A DNA stretch of 13,823 nt from NCBI GenBank assembly GCA_017620055.1, contig JAFZRD010000094.1:1-13823 (forward strand), read 5' to 3'. The number at the start of each line of letters is the position of its first letter. The stretch's first letter is position 1. Shown here piece after piece: positions 7,371 to 13,823 of the stretch. The notes under the pieces were generated by a model, which was given only the letters and a program-made list of their open reading frames with translations, did no database searches and was not told the DNA's origin. This DNA is from Lachnospiraceae bacterium (lineage in GTDB: Bacteria; Bacillota_A; Clostridia; Lachnospirales; Lachnospiraceae). A program made the translations under genes and the position numbers.

Positions 7371-9356
7371 ATGGATAAGGAAAAGTACTATATCACAACC
7401 GCGATCGTGTATACATCGGGAAAGCCGCATATCGGAAACAGTTATGAGATAGTCATGGCTGATGCGCTTGCAAGGTTCAAGAAACTTGAAGGCCGGGATG
7501 TGTGGTTCCAGACCGGGACCGATGAGCACGGTCAGAAGATAGAGGAAAAGGCAAAGGAAGCCGGCAAGACTCCGAAGGAATTCGTGGATGATATCGCAGG
7601 CGGGATCAGGGAAATCTGCGACAGTCTGAACATCGGATATGACCGTTTCATCAGAACAACGGACAAAGATCACGAGATCCAGGTTCAGAAGATGTTTAAG
7701 AAAATGTATGAAAAAGGAGACATCTACAAGGGTTCGTACGAAGGAATGTACTGTACACCCTGTGAATCGTTCTGGACCGAGAGCCAGCTTGTGGACGGAA
7801 AATGCCCGGATTGCGGAAGGGAAGTAAAACCTGCCAAGGAGGAAGCATATTTCTTCAAGATGAGTAAATATGCCGACAGGCTGATCGAGTATATCAACTC
7901 ACATCCCGATTTCATTCAGCCGGTATCACGCAAGAATGAGATGATGAACAACTTTCTGCTTCCGGGATTGCAGGATCTGTGCGTATCGCGTACATCGTTC
8001 AAGTGGGGTATACCGGTGGATTTTGACGACAAGCACGTAGTATATGTCTGGCTTGATGCACTGTCAAACTATATAACCGGTATCGGATACGATACGGACG
8101 GAGATTCATCGGAACAGTTTGAAAAGCTCTGGCCGGCCGACCTTCATCTGATAGGAAAAGACATCATCAGATTCCATACGATATACTGGCCGATATTCCT
8201 GATGAGCCTGGATCTTCCGCTTCCGAAGCAGGTGTTCGGACACCCGTGGCTCCTACAGGGCGGGGAGAAGATGAGCAAGTCCCGCGGAAATGTGATATAC
8301 GCGGATGATCTTATCAGACTCTTCGGTGTTGATGCGGTAAGGTATTATGTGCTTCACGAAATGCCGTACGATAACGACGGAACGATAACGTGGGAACTCA
8401 TGACGGAAAGATACAATTCCGATCTTGCCAATATCCTCGGTAATCTGGTCAACCGTACGATCGCGATGAGCAACAAGTATTTTGACGGATTTGTCAGCAG
8501 CACCGGCGTTACCGAGGCGGTCGATGAGGATCTGAAGTCGGTAGTAACATCGGCTGCGGAAAAGGTCAAAGAAAAGATCGACAGCATGCATATGTCGGAC
8601 GCTCTTACCGAAGTGTTCAACGTGTTCAGACGCTGCAACAAATATATCGACGAGACCGAACCCTGGGTCCTTGCCAAGGATGAGGACAAAAAGGGCAGGC
8701 TTTCCGAGGTGTTGTATAATCTTGTGGAAGGCATATGCATCGGTGCCAATCTGCTGAAACCTTTCATGCCCGATACGGCTGACAGGATACTCATGATGCT
8801 CTTCGGTACGGAGAGGGATTTTGAATTCCTGTCGGAGTTCGGTATATACAGAAGCGGCACAAAGGTTACGGACAAGCCGGAAGTTCTCTTTGCCAGACTG
8901 AACCTTGAGGATATCATGGCCGAGGTTGAGAAGATCCGCGATAAGCAGCGCAAAGAATACGAGAGGGAAAACGGTGTTTCCGGACAGGATGGTAACGGAG
9001 AGAATACCGGTATCCATGTTGAGCTCAAGGAAGAGATCGAATATGATGATTTTGCAAAGATGCAGTTTGTTGTTGGAGAGATCATAGCCTGCGAGGAGGT
9101 TCCCAAATCCAAGAAGCTCCTGTGCTCAAAGGTTAAGGTAGGGGACAGCGTCAAGCAGATAGTATCGGGCATCAAAGCGTATTACAAGCCTGAAGAGATG
9201 GTAGGCAAAAAAGTCATGGTCCTGCTGAATCTAAAGACAGCAAAGCTTGCAGGGGTGGACTCCGAAGGAATGCTCCTGTGCGCTGAGGATGAGCAGGGCA
9301 ATCTGGCACTCATGACGCCCGAGAAGGATATGGAATCCGGATCGGAAATTTGTTAA
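7371..9356 (+). CDS. metG: Methionine--tRNA ligase with C-terminal tRNA-binding domain
   Basis: This 661-residue class I aminoacyl-tRNA synthetase charges tRNA-Met with methionine. The catalytic HIGH motif appears as HIGN (20-23) after ITTAIVYTSGKP, and KMSKS is intact (300-304). The connective-peptide zinc knob has four cysteines, C128/C131 and C145/C148. WLDALSNYITGIGY is the methionine-pocket region. The helical anticodon-binding domain follows (NLVNRTIAMSNKYF, ETEPWVLAK). After a polar linker (about 535-557), residues 559-661 form an OB-fold EMAP-like tRNA-binding/dimerisation domain (FAKMQFVVGEI, then VSGIKAYYKPEE and LNLKTAKLAGVDSEGM). The start is supported by AAAGGAG, with a 21-base gap after rsmI. 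Its place downstream of rsmI matches the Bacillus cluster. No T-box leader is present, because the gap is too short. Confidence 0.97.
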   Translation: MDKEKYYITTAIVYTSGKPHIGNSYEIVMADALARFKKLEGRDVWFQTGTDEHGQKIEEKAKEAGKTPKEFVDDIAGGIREICDSLNIGYDRFIRTTDKDHEIQVQKMFKKMYEKGDIYKGSYEGMYCTPCESFWTESQLVDGKCPDCGREVKPAKEEAYFFKMSKYADRLIEYINSHPDFIQPVSRKNEMMNNFLLPGLQDLCVSRTSFKWGIPVDFDDKHVVYVWLDALSNYITGIGYDTDGDSSEQFEKLWPADLHLIGKDIIRFHTIYWPIFLMSLDLPLPKQVFGHPWLLQGGEKMSKSRGNVIYADDLIRLFGVDAVRYYVLHEMPYDNDGTITWELMTERYNSDLANILGNLVNRTIAMSNKYFDGFVSSTGVTEAVDEDLKSVVTSAAEKVKEKIDSMHMSDALTEVFNVFRRCNKYIDETEPWVLAKDEDKKGRLSEVLYNLVEGICIGANLLKPFMPDTADRILMMLFGTERDFEFLSEFGIYRSGTKVTDKPEVLFARLNLEDIMAEVEKIRDKQRKEYERENGVSGQDGNGENTGIHVELKEEIEYDDFAKMQFVVGEIIACEEVPKSKKLLCSKVKVGDSVKQIVSGIKAYYKPEEMVGKKVMVLLNLKTAKLAGVDSEGMLLCAEDEQGNLALMTPEKDMESGSEIC

Positions 9357-9375
9357 TGACAGGGAGGAAATAATT

Positions 9376-10488
9376 ATGAAAAAACTTATCAGCATCGTAA
9401 CGGTATTGACTCTTACGATAGGAATGTGCGTTAACGTCGGCGCTACTCAGACGATCACATTTGACGAATCGGGGAACGGGACCGTCAAGGACAAGGAAGT
9501 GACCGCAACACCGACACCTACGCCGACTCCGACACAGGAAGCAAAGAAAGATGATGAAGGAGGGATCTCCTCAATAATTGATTCCATCTTCGGTGGATCT
9601 GATGAGGACAAGGACAAGGAAGATAAGAAATCGGACAAAAAAGGATATCTGGCTCTCGGCGCGGATCTTACATCCGAGCAGAAGGCCGCGGTACTTGCGA
9701 CGATGGGGATATCCGAAGCGGATCTCGGAGATTACGAGATAGTTACAACGACCAACAAAGAGGAACACGATTCACTTGATAAGTACATCGAGCCTGCCCT
9801 GATCGGCACCAAGTCGCTCTCATCGGTTCTTGTAAAGCCTGCCGAGTCCGGACACGGAGTTGTTGTCACGACGAACAATATCAACTTCTGTACGACCAAC
9901 ATGTACAGAAACGCTCTTATCACTGCCGGTGTCACGGATGCGGACATCATGGTCGCGGCTCCGTCACCGATATCCGGTACCGCCGCTCTTATAGGAGCGC
10001 TCAAGGCATATGAGGAAATGAGCGGTGAAGAAGTCAGCAGCGAAGCGATCGATACGTCTCTTAACGAGCTTGTTACCACAGGACAGATCGTGGATGCGGT
10101 CGGAGACGACAAGGAAGCAGAAGAGCTGATCTCATATATCAAGACCGTTGTCGCAACAAACGACCTTAACACAAGGGAAGAGATAGAAGCCGCGATCCGC
10201 AAGGGAATGAAGGATCAGAACGCCACACTTTCCGAAGATGAGATCAAACAGATCGTCGATCTCATGATGAAAGTCAAGGCTCTCGGTATCGATTACAAGG
10301 TCCTTGCCGAGCAGGCGGATGACATATATGCAAAGTACAAAGATGATATCAAAGCGGGAACCTTTGACATCAACAAGGTCAATATCGAGGATCTCGGTCT
10401 GACGAAGGTGATCGGAAATGCGATCTCCAATACCGCCAAGAGTATCGGCAACAGTATAGCGGGATTCTTCAAAGGCCTGTTCAAATAA
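9376..10488 (+). CDS. Secreted DUF1002 domain protein (YpuA-like)
   Basis: The 370-residue product has a signal peptide at about 1-23 (MKK, a hydrophobic core, probable cleavage after VGA). A low-complexity linker with a Thr-Pro repeat (44-53) follows, then an acidic/basic charged stretch (75-89). From about residue 92 on it matches DUF1002 (B. subtilis YpuA-like): YLALGADLTSEQKAAVLATMGI, then ALIGTKSLSSVLV, GHGVVVTT, ITAGVTDADIMVAAPSPISGTAAL, and a helical C-terminal half. The last 20 residues (ISNTAKSIGNSIAGFFKGLFK) form an amphipathic segment. The family is extracellular or cell-wall associated and of unknown function. The linker suggests the domain stands off from the membrane or wall. 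GGGAGGAA upstream supports the start. It lies 19 bases after metG and overlaps the next gene's start by one base (TAATG). Confidence 0.85.
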   Translation: MKKLISIVTVLTLTIGMCVNVGATQTITFDESGNGTVKDKEVTATPTPTPTPTQEAKKDDEGGISSIIDSIFGGSDEDKDKEDKKSDKKGYLALGADLTSEQKAAVLATMGISEADLGDYEIVTTTNKEEHDSLDKYIEPALIGTKSLSSVLVKPAESGHGVVVTTNNINFCTTNMYRNALITAGVTDADIMVAAPSPISGTAALIGALKAYEEMSGEEVSSEAIDTSLNELVTTGQIVDAVGDDKEAEELISYIKTVVATNDLNTREEIEAAIRKGMKDQNATLSEDEIKQIVDLMMKVKALGIDYKVLAEQADDIYAKYKDDIKAGTFDINKVNIEDLGLTKVIGNAISNTAKSIGNSIAGFFKGLFK

Positions 10489-10952
10489 TGAAGACAGAGG
10501 TTCGGCCGCTAAAGAGAAGAGACTGGGATATGGCGATGCAGCTCGCCTGGGACACGTTTCTCGTGTACGAAGCACCGGAGTATGATCCTCTCGGTGTGAA
10601 GAACTTTCACGAATTCGTTAAAGGAGACGAGCTGCGTAATATGTTTGCCCTCGGAGAGTACCGTGCCTGGGGAGCATTCGACGAGAACGACGTGATAGTC
10701 GGGATTCTGGGGATCCGCAAATTCTGGCATATCTCCCTTTTGTTTGTTGAACCTTCGTTTCATCATCAGGGCATAGCCACGATGCTGCTGAAGAAAGCCT
10801 TTTCGGAGGCGAGGGAGGAAGGAGTTACCGACATGACGGTAAATTCATCGCCGTACGCCGTGGGGTTTTATCACAAGCTCGGATTTACCGATCTTGATCA
10901 CGAGAAGATAACGGACGGGATCAGATATACGCCGATGAGCATAGAACTGTAA
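10488..10952 (+). CDS. GNAT family N-acetyltransferase
   Basis: The 154-residue product is a small single-domain GNAT protein of normal length. The acetyl-CoA-binding motif A is visible as LLFVEPSFHHQGIATMLLKKAF (84-105). The central HHQGIA corresponds to the Q/RxxGxG/A loop, with His where Gln/Arg is more common. The later NSSPYAVGFYHKLGF (119-133) is the typical motif B region. Such enzymes transfer an acetyl group from acetyl-CoA to an amine. The substrate cannot be predicted. Its ATG shares one base with the stop of the DUF1002 gene and there is no clear ribosome binding site, so translation is probably reinitiated from that gene. It is the last gene before a new promoter at 10956, and I see no clear rho-independent terminator after it. 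Confidence 0.85.
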   Translation: MKTEVRPLKRRDWDMAMQLAWDTFLVYEAPEYDPLGVKNFHEFVKGDELRNMFALGEYRAWGAFDENDVIVGILGIRKFWHISLLFVEPSFHHQGIATMLLKKAFSEAREEGVTDMTVNSSPYAVGFYHKLGFTDLDHEKITDGIRYTPMSIEL

Positions 10953-10955
10953 TGA

Positions 10956-10984
10956 TTGCTTTTTTGATACTGTTAAATTATAAT
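10956..10984 (+). promoter_or_regulatory. Sigma-A-type promoter for the DUF624/diguanylate cyclase unit
   Basis: TTGCTT (10956-10961) and a perfect TATAAT (10979-10984) are separated by 17 bases in an AT-rich stretch. They lie about 35 bases before the ATG at 11019, giving a predicted transcript start near 10991. The -35 matches consensus at only three positions, but the exact -10 and ideal spacing make this a good candidate. Confidence 0.6.
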
Positions 10985-11018
10985 CAAAATAGTGTGACTG
11001 CGTCGGAAGGATTATAAA

Positions 11019-11675
11019 ATGAACAGGATTTTCAACTTTGAAGGACCGGTATTTACGTTCCTGTCGAGACTGGCGGATCTGTTCTGGCTGAACCTGATAT
11101 ACATCATCTGCTGTATTCCGGTGATCACTGTAGGCGCGGCAACCACCGCCCTTTACTACGTTTCACTGAAGATGGCCAAAGATGAGGAAGGTTATATCAC
11201 GAAGTCCTTCTTCAAGTCGTTCAAGCAGAATTTCCTGCAGGCTACCGTTATCTGGCTGGTCATCCTTGCGATCGGTATCATCATGTTCATGGATCTTCGG
11301 ATCGCGAACGGCGGTGATATGGCCGAAGTGCTCAATTCCACGGCTGTCAGTAATGTTATCATAGTGGCGGTCGGTGTCATGGTAATAGTGTTATGCATGA
11401 TACTGACATATGTATTTCCACTGCTGGCGCAGTTTGACAATACGATCAAAAATACAGTTAAGAACGCCTTTCTTATCAGCATCAGGCACCTGCCTTACAC
11501 TTTTCTGATGATGCTGATCACGGCGATCCCCGTTGCATTGATATGGTTTTCACCGGCACTTCTGCTGCTCGTGCTGATCATGTTTTCCGTAACGGCATAC
11601 ATTAATTCGAAATTCCTTAATAAGATATTTATTCTTTATATGCCAAAAGAAGAGGGTATAGATGGGGAAGGCTGA
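11019..11675 (+). CDS. DUF624 (YesL family) membrane protein
   Basis: The 218-residue product has about five hydrophobic segments (near 22-45, 75-93, 109-134, 157-175 and 176-197). Family-typical motifs are LNLIYIICCIPVITVGAATTALY (24-46) and the conserved YVFPLLAQFDNTIKNTVKNAF (131-151). These identify DUF624/YesL, a family common in Firmicutes carbohydrate-uptake operons and of unknown molecular function. The start is supported by GGAAGGA about 8 bases upstream and by the promoter at 10956-10984. The 3' end overlaps the diguanylate cyclase by 14 bases, so the two are almost certainly one transcript with coupled translation. This suggests the membrane protein works with, or is regulated alongside, the signalling enzyme (inference). 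Confidence 0.85.
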   Translation: MNRIFNFEGPVFTFLSRLADLFWLNLIYIICCIPVITVGAATTALYYVSLKMAKDEEGYITKSFFKSFKQNFLQATVIWLVILAIGIIMFMDLRIANGGDMAEVLNSTAVSNVIIVAVGVMVIVLCMILTYVFPLLAQFDNTIKNTVKNAFLISIRHLPYTFLMMLITAIPVALIWFSPALLLLVLIMFSVTAYINSKFLNKIFILYMPKEEGIDGEG

Positions 11676-13209
11676 AAAGAATAAGAGTAATTCCATGACG
11701 GTACAGTGGGCGATCCCCACGATCATTCTCATGATCTTCCTGGTATTTACTCTTATCAATTACAACAAGATAATGAGGGACAATTCGAAAGATAAGGCCC
11801 TTGACCGTGTCAGCAGACAGGCCGTTTCCGTCGCGGGATATTACAAAGGACTCTATGAGGGTTGCGTAGGCTCGGCGGACGCCGTGGCTGACTATCTTAT
11901 GACGCATAAAGATATCACGGATGAGGATGCGGTTGAACTTCTCAAACAGATTGACAACCATCTGGGACTCGTCGATGCGTACATAGTAAGAGCCGATAAG
12001 AGCGCGGTGGATTCATACGGAAATGAATATGCCGAGGTTGACAATTCCGAGGAATTCAAGTCACTTCTCGGTACGAAGGATAATGCGGTCTCCCATATTG
12101 ATGAGAAGAACCGGCCCGTACTCATGATCAGTGCACCGATCAGAACAGAGAGTGAGTGGAGAGGCAATCTGGTCCTCGTATACAAGGGCGACAGAATAGC
12201 CAAACAGATGGATTCCACGGCATACAGTTATGCTCTCGTTTATTCGAACGGTATAGTCGGCGAAGTATACGGAACCGAGTCCGGTCTGTTCCAGATCGGA
12301 GATAATTTCAGGGAGATAGCCGACAAGCTTACCTTTGATGACGGAAGCGCGACCACATTCTTTCAGAGTGTGGAAGCCGGAAGAGCGGGGACGGTACACG
12401 TCAATAACGGTAAAGGCATCAGCTGTTACATTTGTCATCAGCCGATCGGCAAGATCGGAGCAAGTATAATGGTCGTCATTCAGGACAATCAGATCACAAG
12501 AAGTATCGAGGAAGAGAATCAGGATACTCGCAGCATGATCATGAAGGTCCTCTTCTCCATCGGTATCTTTGTGGCGCTCATCATAATACTCTATATCATC
12601 AACAGAGTCAGCTTTACGAAGGAGAGCATGGAGCTTCAGAGCAAGGCCGAAACGGACCTTCTTACGGAACTGCTCAACAAGATATCCACGGAGAACAAGA
12701 TCAGAGAGTATCTTGAGGGCGACGGCCGTGACAAGACGAGTATGATGTGTGTTCTTGATATAGATAACTTCAAGAAGATCAACGATACGATGGGTCATGC
12801 GTTCGGTGACGAAGTTCTTGCCACCCTCGGCAAGAGGATCAGGACGGAGTTCCGCGTGACCGATATTATCGGTCGTACCGGCGGTGACGAGTTCATCATC
12901 TTCTTAAAGGATCTCAAAGATGATAATGTTATAGAGCGTGAAGCCGGACGAGTTGCCGGATTCTTCAAAGACTTCACGGTCGGAACATATACCAAATATT
13001 CACCCACGGCCAGCATCGGTGCCGCCATATATCCCCGTGACGGAAGCGATTACGAGAGTATGTACAAGGCAGCGGATACCGCACTGTACAAGGCCAAGAA
13101 GAGAGGCAAGAACCAGCTTGCATTCTTTTCCGAGACAACGGATGAGGACAAACTGGAAGCCGAAGAATCAAGCAAGCCCAAAACGATCGATTCCGATGAG
13201 GACAGATGA
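11662..13209 (+). CDS. Membrane-bound diguanylate cyclase (extracytoplasmic sensor + GGDEF)
   Basis: The 515-residue product has TM1 at about 16-35, an extracytoplasmic region at about 36-293, TM2 at about 295-313 and a cytoplasmic GGDEF domain from about 330 to 490. The active-site motif GGDEF (407-411) is intact, as are the metal and GTP-binding residues in VLDIDNFKKIND and GHAFGDEVL. The inhibitory site RxxD (R398-D401) lies the canonical five residues before GGDEF. This predicts an active, feedback-inhibited cyclase making cyclic di-GMP from two GTP. The sensor region has dCache/PAS-like features (SRQAVSVAGYYKGLYEG helix; VLMISAPI and LVLVYKG strands), but its ligand is unknown. The charged C-terminal tail (about 490-515) is rich in Glu, Asp, Ser and Lys. 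AGAGGG lies about 6 bases before ATG 11662, inside the DUF624 gene. Confidence 0.92.
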   Translation: MGKAEKNKSNSMTVQWAIPTIILMIFLVFTLINYNKIMRDNSKDKALDRVSRQAVSVAGYYKGLYEGCVGSADAVADYLMTHKDITDEDAVELLKQIDNHLGLVDAYIVRADKSAVDSYGNEYAEVDNSEEFKSLLGTKDNAVSHIDEKNRPVLMISAPIRTESEWRGNLVLVYKGDRIAKQMDSTAYSYALVYSNGIVGEVYGTESGLFQIGDNFREIADKLTFDDGSATTFFQSVEAGRAGTVHVNNGKGISCYICHQPIGKIGASIMVVIQDNQITRSIEEENQDTRSMIMKVLFSIGIFVALIIILYIINRVSFTKESMELQSKAETDLLTELLNKISTENKIREYLEGDGRDKTSMMCVLDIDNFKKINDTMGHAFGDEVLATLGKRIRTEFRVTDIIGRTGGDEFIIFLKDLKDDNVIEREAGRVAGFFKDFTVGTYTKYSPTASIGAAIYPRDGSDYESMYKAADTALYKAKKRGKNQLAFFSETTDEDKLEAEESSKPKTIDSDEDR

Positions 13210-13261
13210 TCTTTTAGATAATTTGTACACCGGAAGAGAAAATCTTTGGGCAACCTTGGCA

Positions 13262-13290
13262 TTTTAATTTCCGGGGTGTCTTGTTATAAT
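13262..13290 (+). promoter_or_regulatory. Extended -10 promoter for the sugar ABC ATPase gene
   Basis: TGTTATAAT (13282-13290) is a perfect extended -10 (TG-n-TATAAT). At 17-base spacing lies a weak -35, TTTTAA (13262-13267). The predicted start near 13297 leaves a leader of about 46 bases before the ATG at 13343. The ATPase is therefore probably transcribed separately from the diguanylate cyclase unit. Confidence 0.6.
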
Positions 13291-13300
13291 CACATCAATA

Positions 13301-13315
13301 CGGCGCATCATGCCG
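13301..13315 (+). other. Small leader hairpin upstream of the ABC ATPase
   Basis: CGGC (13301-13304) and GCCG (13312-13315) can form a four-pair stem, extended by a G-U pair, closing a five-base loop (CATCA). It lies just after the predicted transcript start and 13 bases before the GGAGG at 13329-13333. It could act as a 5' mRNA stabiliser or a protein-binding site, or be chance. No T-tract follows, so it is not a terminator. Confidence 0.35.
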
Positions 13316-13342
13316 AAATAATTCAATTGGAGGTTACATTAA

Positions 13343-13823
13343 ATGGCAGGATTATCACTTAAGAACATTTGCAAAGTTTATCCCAACGGATTCCAGGCGG
13401 TTAAGGATTTCAACCTGGAGATAGCGGATCAGGAGTTCATCATCTTCGTAGGTCCTTCCGGATGCGGTAAATCAACAACGCTTCGTATGATCGCAGGTCT
13501 TGAGGAGATCTCTTCGGGTGAGCTCAAGATAGGTGATCGTGTAGTCAATGACGTTGAGCCCAAGGACAGAGATATCGCGATGGTATTCCAGAACTATGCT
13601 CTGTACCCTCATATGTCAGTATATGACAACATGGCATTCGGCCTGAAGCTTCGTAAGGTTCCTAAGGATGAAATAGACAAGATGGTTAAGGAAGCAGCCA
13701 TGATACTTGACCTGACAGCTCTTCTCGTCCGTTAGCCGAAGGCTCTTTCCGGTGGTCAGAGACAGCGTGTTGCCATGGGTCGTGCTTTCGTTCGTAATCC
13801 CAAGGTATTCCTTATGGACGAGC
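13343..13823 (+). pseudogene. MsmX/UgpC-like sugar ABC transporter ATP-binding protein, interrupted by in-frame TAG and cut by the window edge
   Basis: The start has a strong ribosome binding site (GGAGG, 9 bases upstream). Codons 1-130 give a typical nucleotide-binding domain of the MsmX/MalK/UgpC family, which energises carbohydrate ABC importers and is often shared by several of them. It shows [13 protein letters not shown], Walker [10 protein letters not shown] (37-45), and the Q-loop with Gln83 in [13 protein letters not shown]. Codon 131 is TAG (13733-13735). The same frame then continues PKALSGGQRQRVAMGRA and Walker B VFLMDE (155-160) up to the edge, all family-perfect. The family normally has Lys at 131 (LLDRKPKALSGGQ), and residue 129, usually acidic, is Val. 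A 130-residue product would lack the signature and Walker B and could not hydrolyse ATP. GGT/CGT-rich codon use resembles a highly expressed gene. It is either a recent nonsense mutation or a sequence error. Confidence 0.85.
13733..13735 (+). other. In-frame amber codon (expected AAG, Lys) in the ABC ATPase
   Basis: One A-to-T difference at 13733 would turn AAG into TAG. A second apparent A-to-T difference at 13728 (GAC to GTC, the usual Asp to Val) lies five bases away. The expected codons are inferred from family consensus, not from a reference sequence. Homologous frame is kept on both sides, so this is a substitution and not a frameshift. Confidence 0.75.

Noticed and set aside
9505..9536. 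Tandem DNA repeat (ACxCCx units)
   Set aside because: It encodes the Thr-Pro linker of the secreted protein, and the repeat reflects protein composition, not a separate element.
10940..10965. Terminator after the GNAT gene (AGCA...TGCT followed by a T run)
   Set aside because: Only four pairs form around a large AT-rich loop. The T run is better explained as part of the -35/spacer of the adjacent promoter.
10964..10984. TTGATA at 10964 as the -35 box
   Set aside because: It is only 9 bases from the TATAAT. TTGCTT at 10956 has the correct 17-base spacing.

Overview
The window looks like an ordinary chromosomal segment from a Clostridia bacterium, probably Lachnospiraceae. Base composition is moderate, and the gene order and protein styles fit that group (inference from gene content, not a database match). 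All supported genes lie on the + strand and are tightly packed. There are no rRNA or tRNA genes, CRISPR arrays, insertion sequences or long repeats, and the longest non-coding gap is about 130 bases.

Region 1 (2-1279) holds the 3' end of a gene cut by the window edge, which resembles the C-terminal domain of AftB-like membrane glycosyltransferases. A six-helix HdeD/DUF308-type membrane protein with an acidic tail follows.

Region 2 (1257-9356) is a recognisable version of the conserved Firmicutes information-processing cluster known in Bacillus as yaaO-tmk-yaaQ-yaaR-holB-yaaT-yabA-yabB-yabC-metS. Here it reads: Orn/Lys/Arg-type decarboxylase, guanylate-kinase-like P-loop kinase in the tmk slot, YaaR (DUF327), DNA polymerase III delta' (holB), the PSP1 protein RicT/YaaT, a YabB/TrmN6-type methyltransferase, the 16S rRNA methyltransferase RsmI and methionyl-tRNA synthetase (metG). 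YaaQ, YabA and YazA are absent from their usual places. Genes overlap by 4-29 bases or are separated by a few bases, which implies one transcript with translational coupling. The products serve replication (clamp loader), mRNA decay (RicT), rRNA/tRNA modification and tRNA charging.

Region 3 (9376-10952) continues in the same direction with a secreted DUF1002 (YpuA-like) protein and a GNAT acetyltransferase that overlaps it by one base.

Region 4 (10956-13209) begins with a good sigma-A-type promoter. It drives a two-gene unit: a DUF624/YesL-family membrane protein, and a membrane-bound diguanylate cyclase with an extracytoplasmic sensor region, an intact GGDEF motif and an intact RxxD inhibitory site.

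Region 5 (13262-window end) has an extended -10 promoter and a short leader hairpin in front of an MsmX/UgpC-type sugar ABC transporter ATPase. Codon 131 of this gene, just before the LSGGQ signature, reads TAG where the family normally has Lys (AAG). The same frame then continues with perfect family sequence to the window edge. This is either a real nonsense mutation or a sequence error, and it is the most notable anomaly here. I see no convincing undescribed system. The best candidates for new biology are the DUF624/diguanylate cyclase pair and the kinase in the tmk slot.
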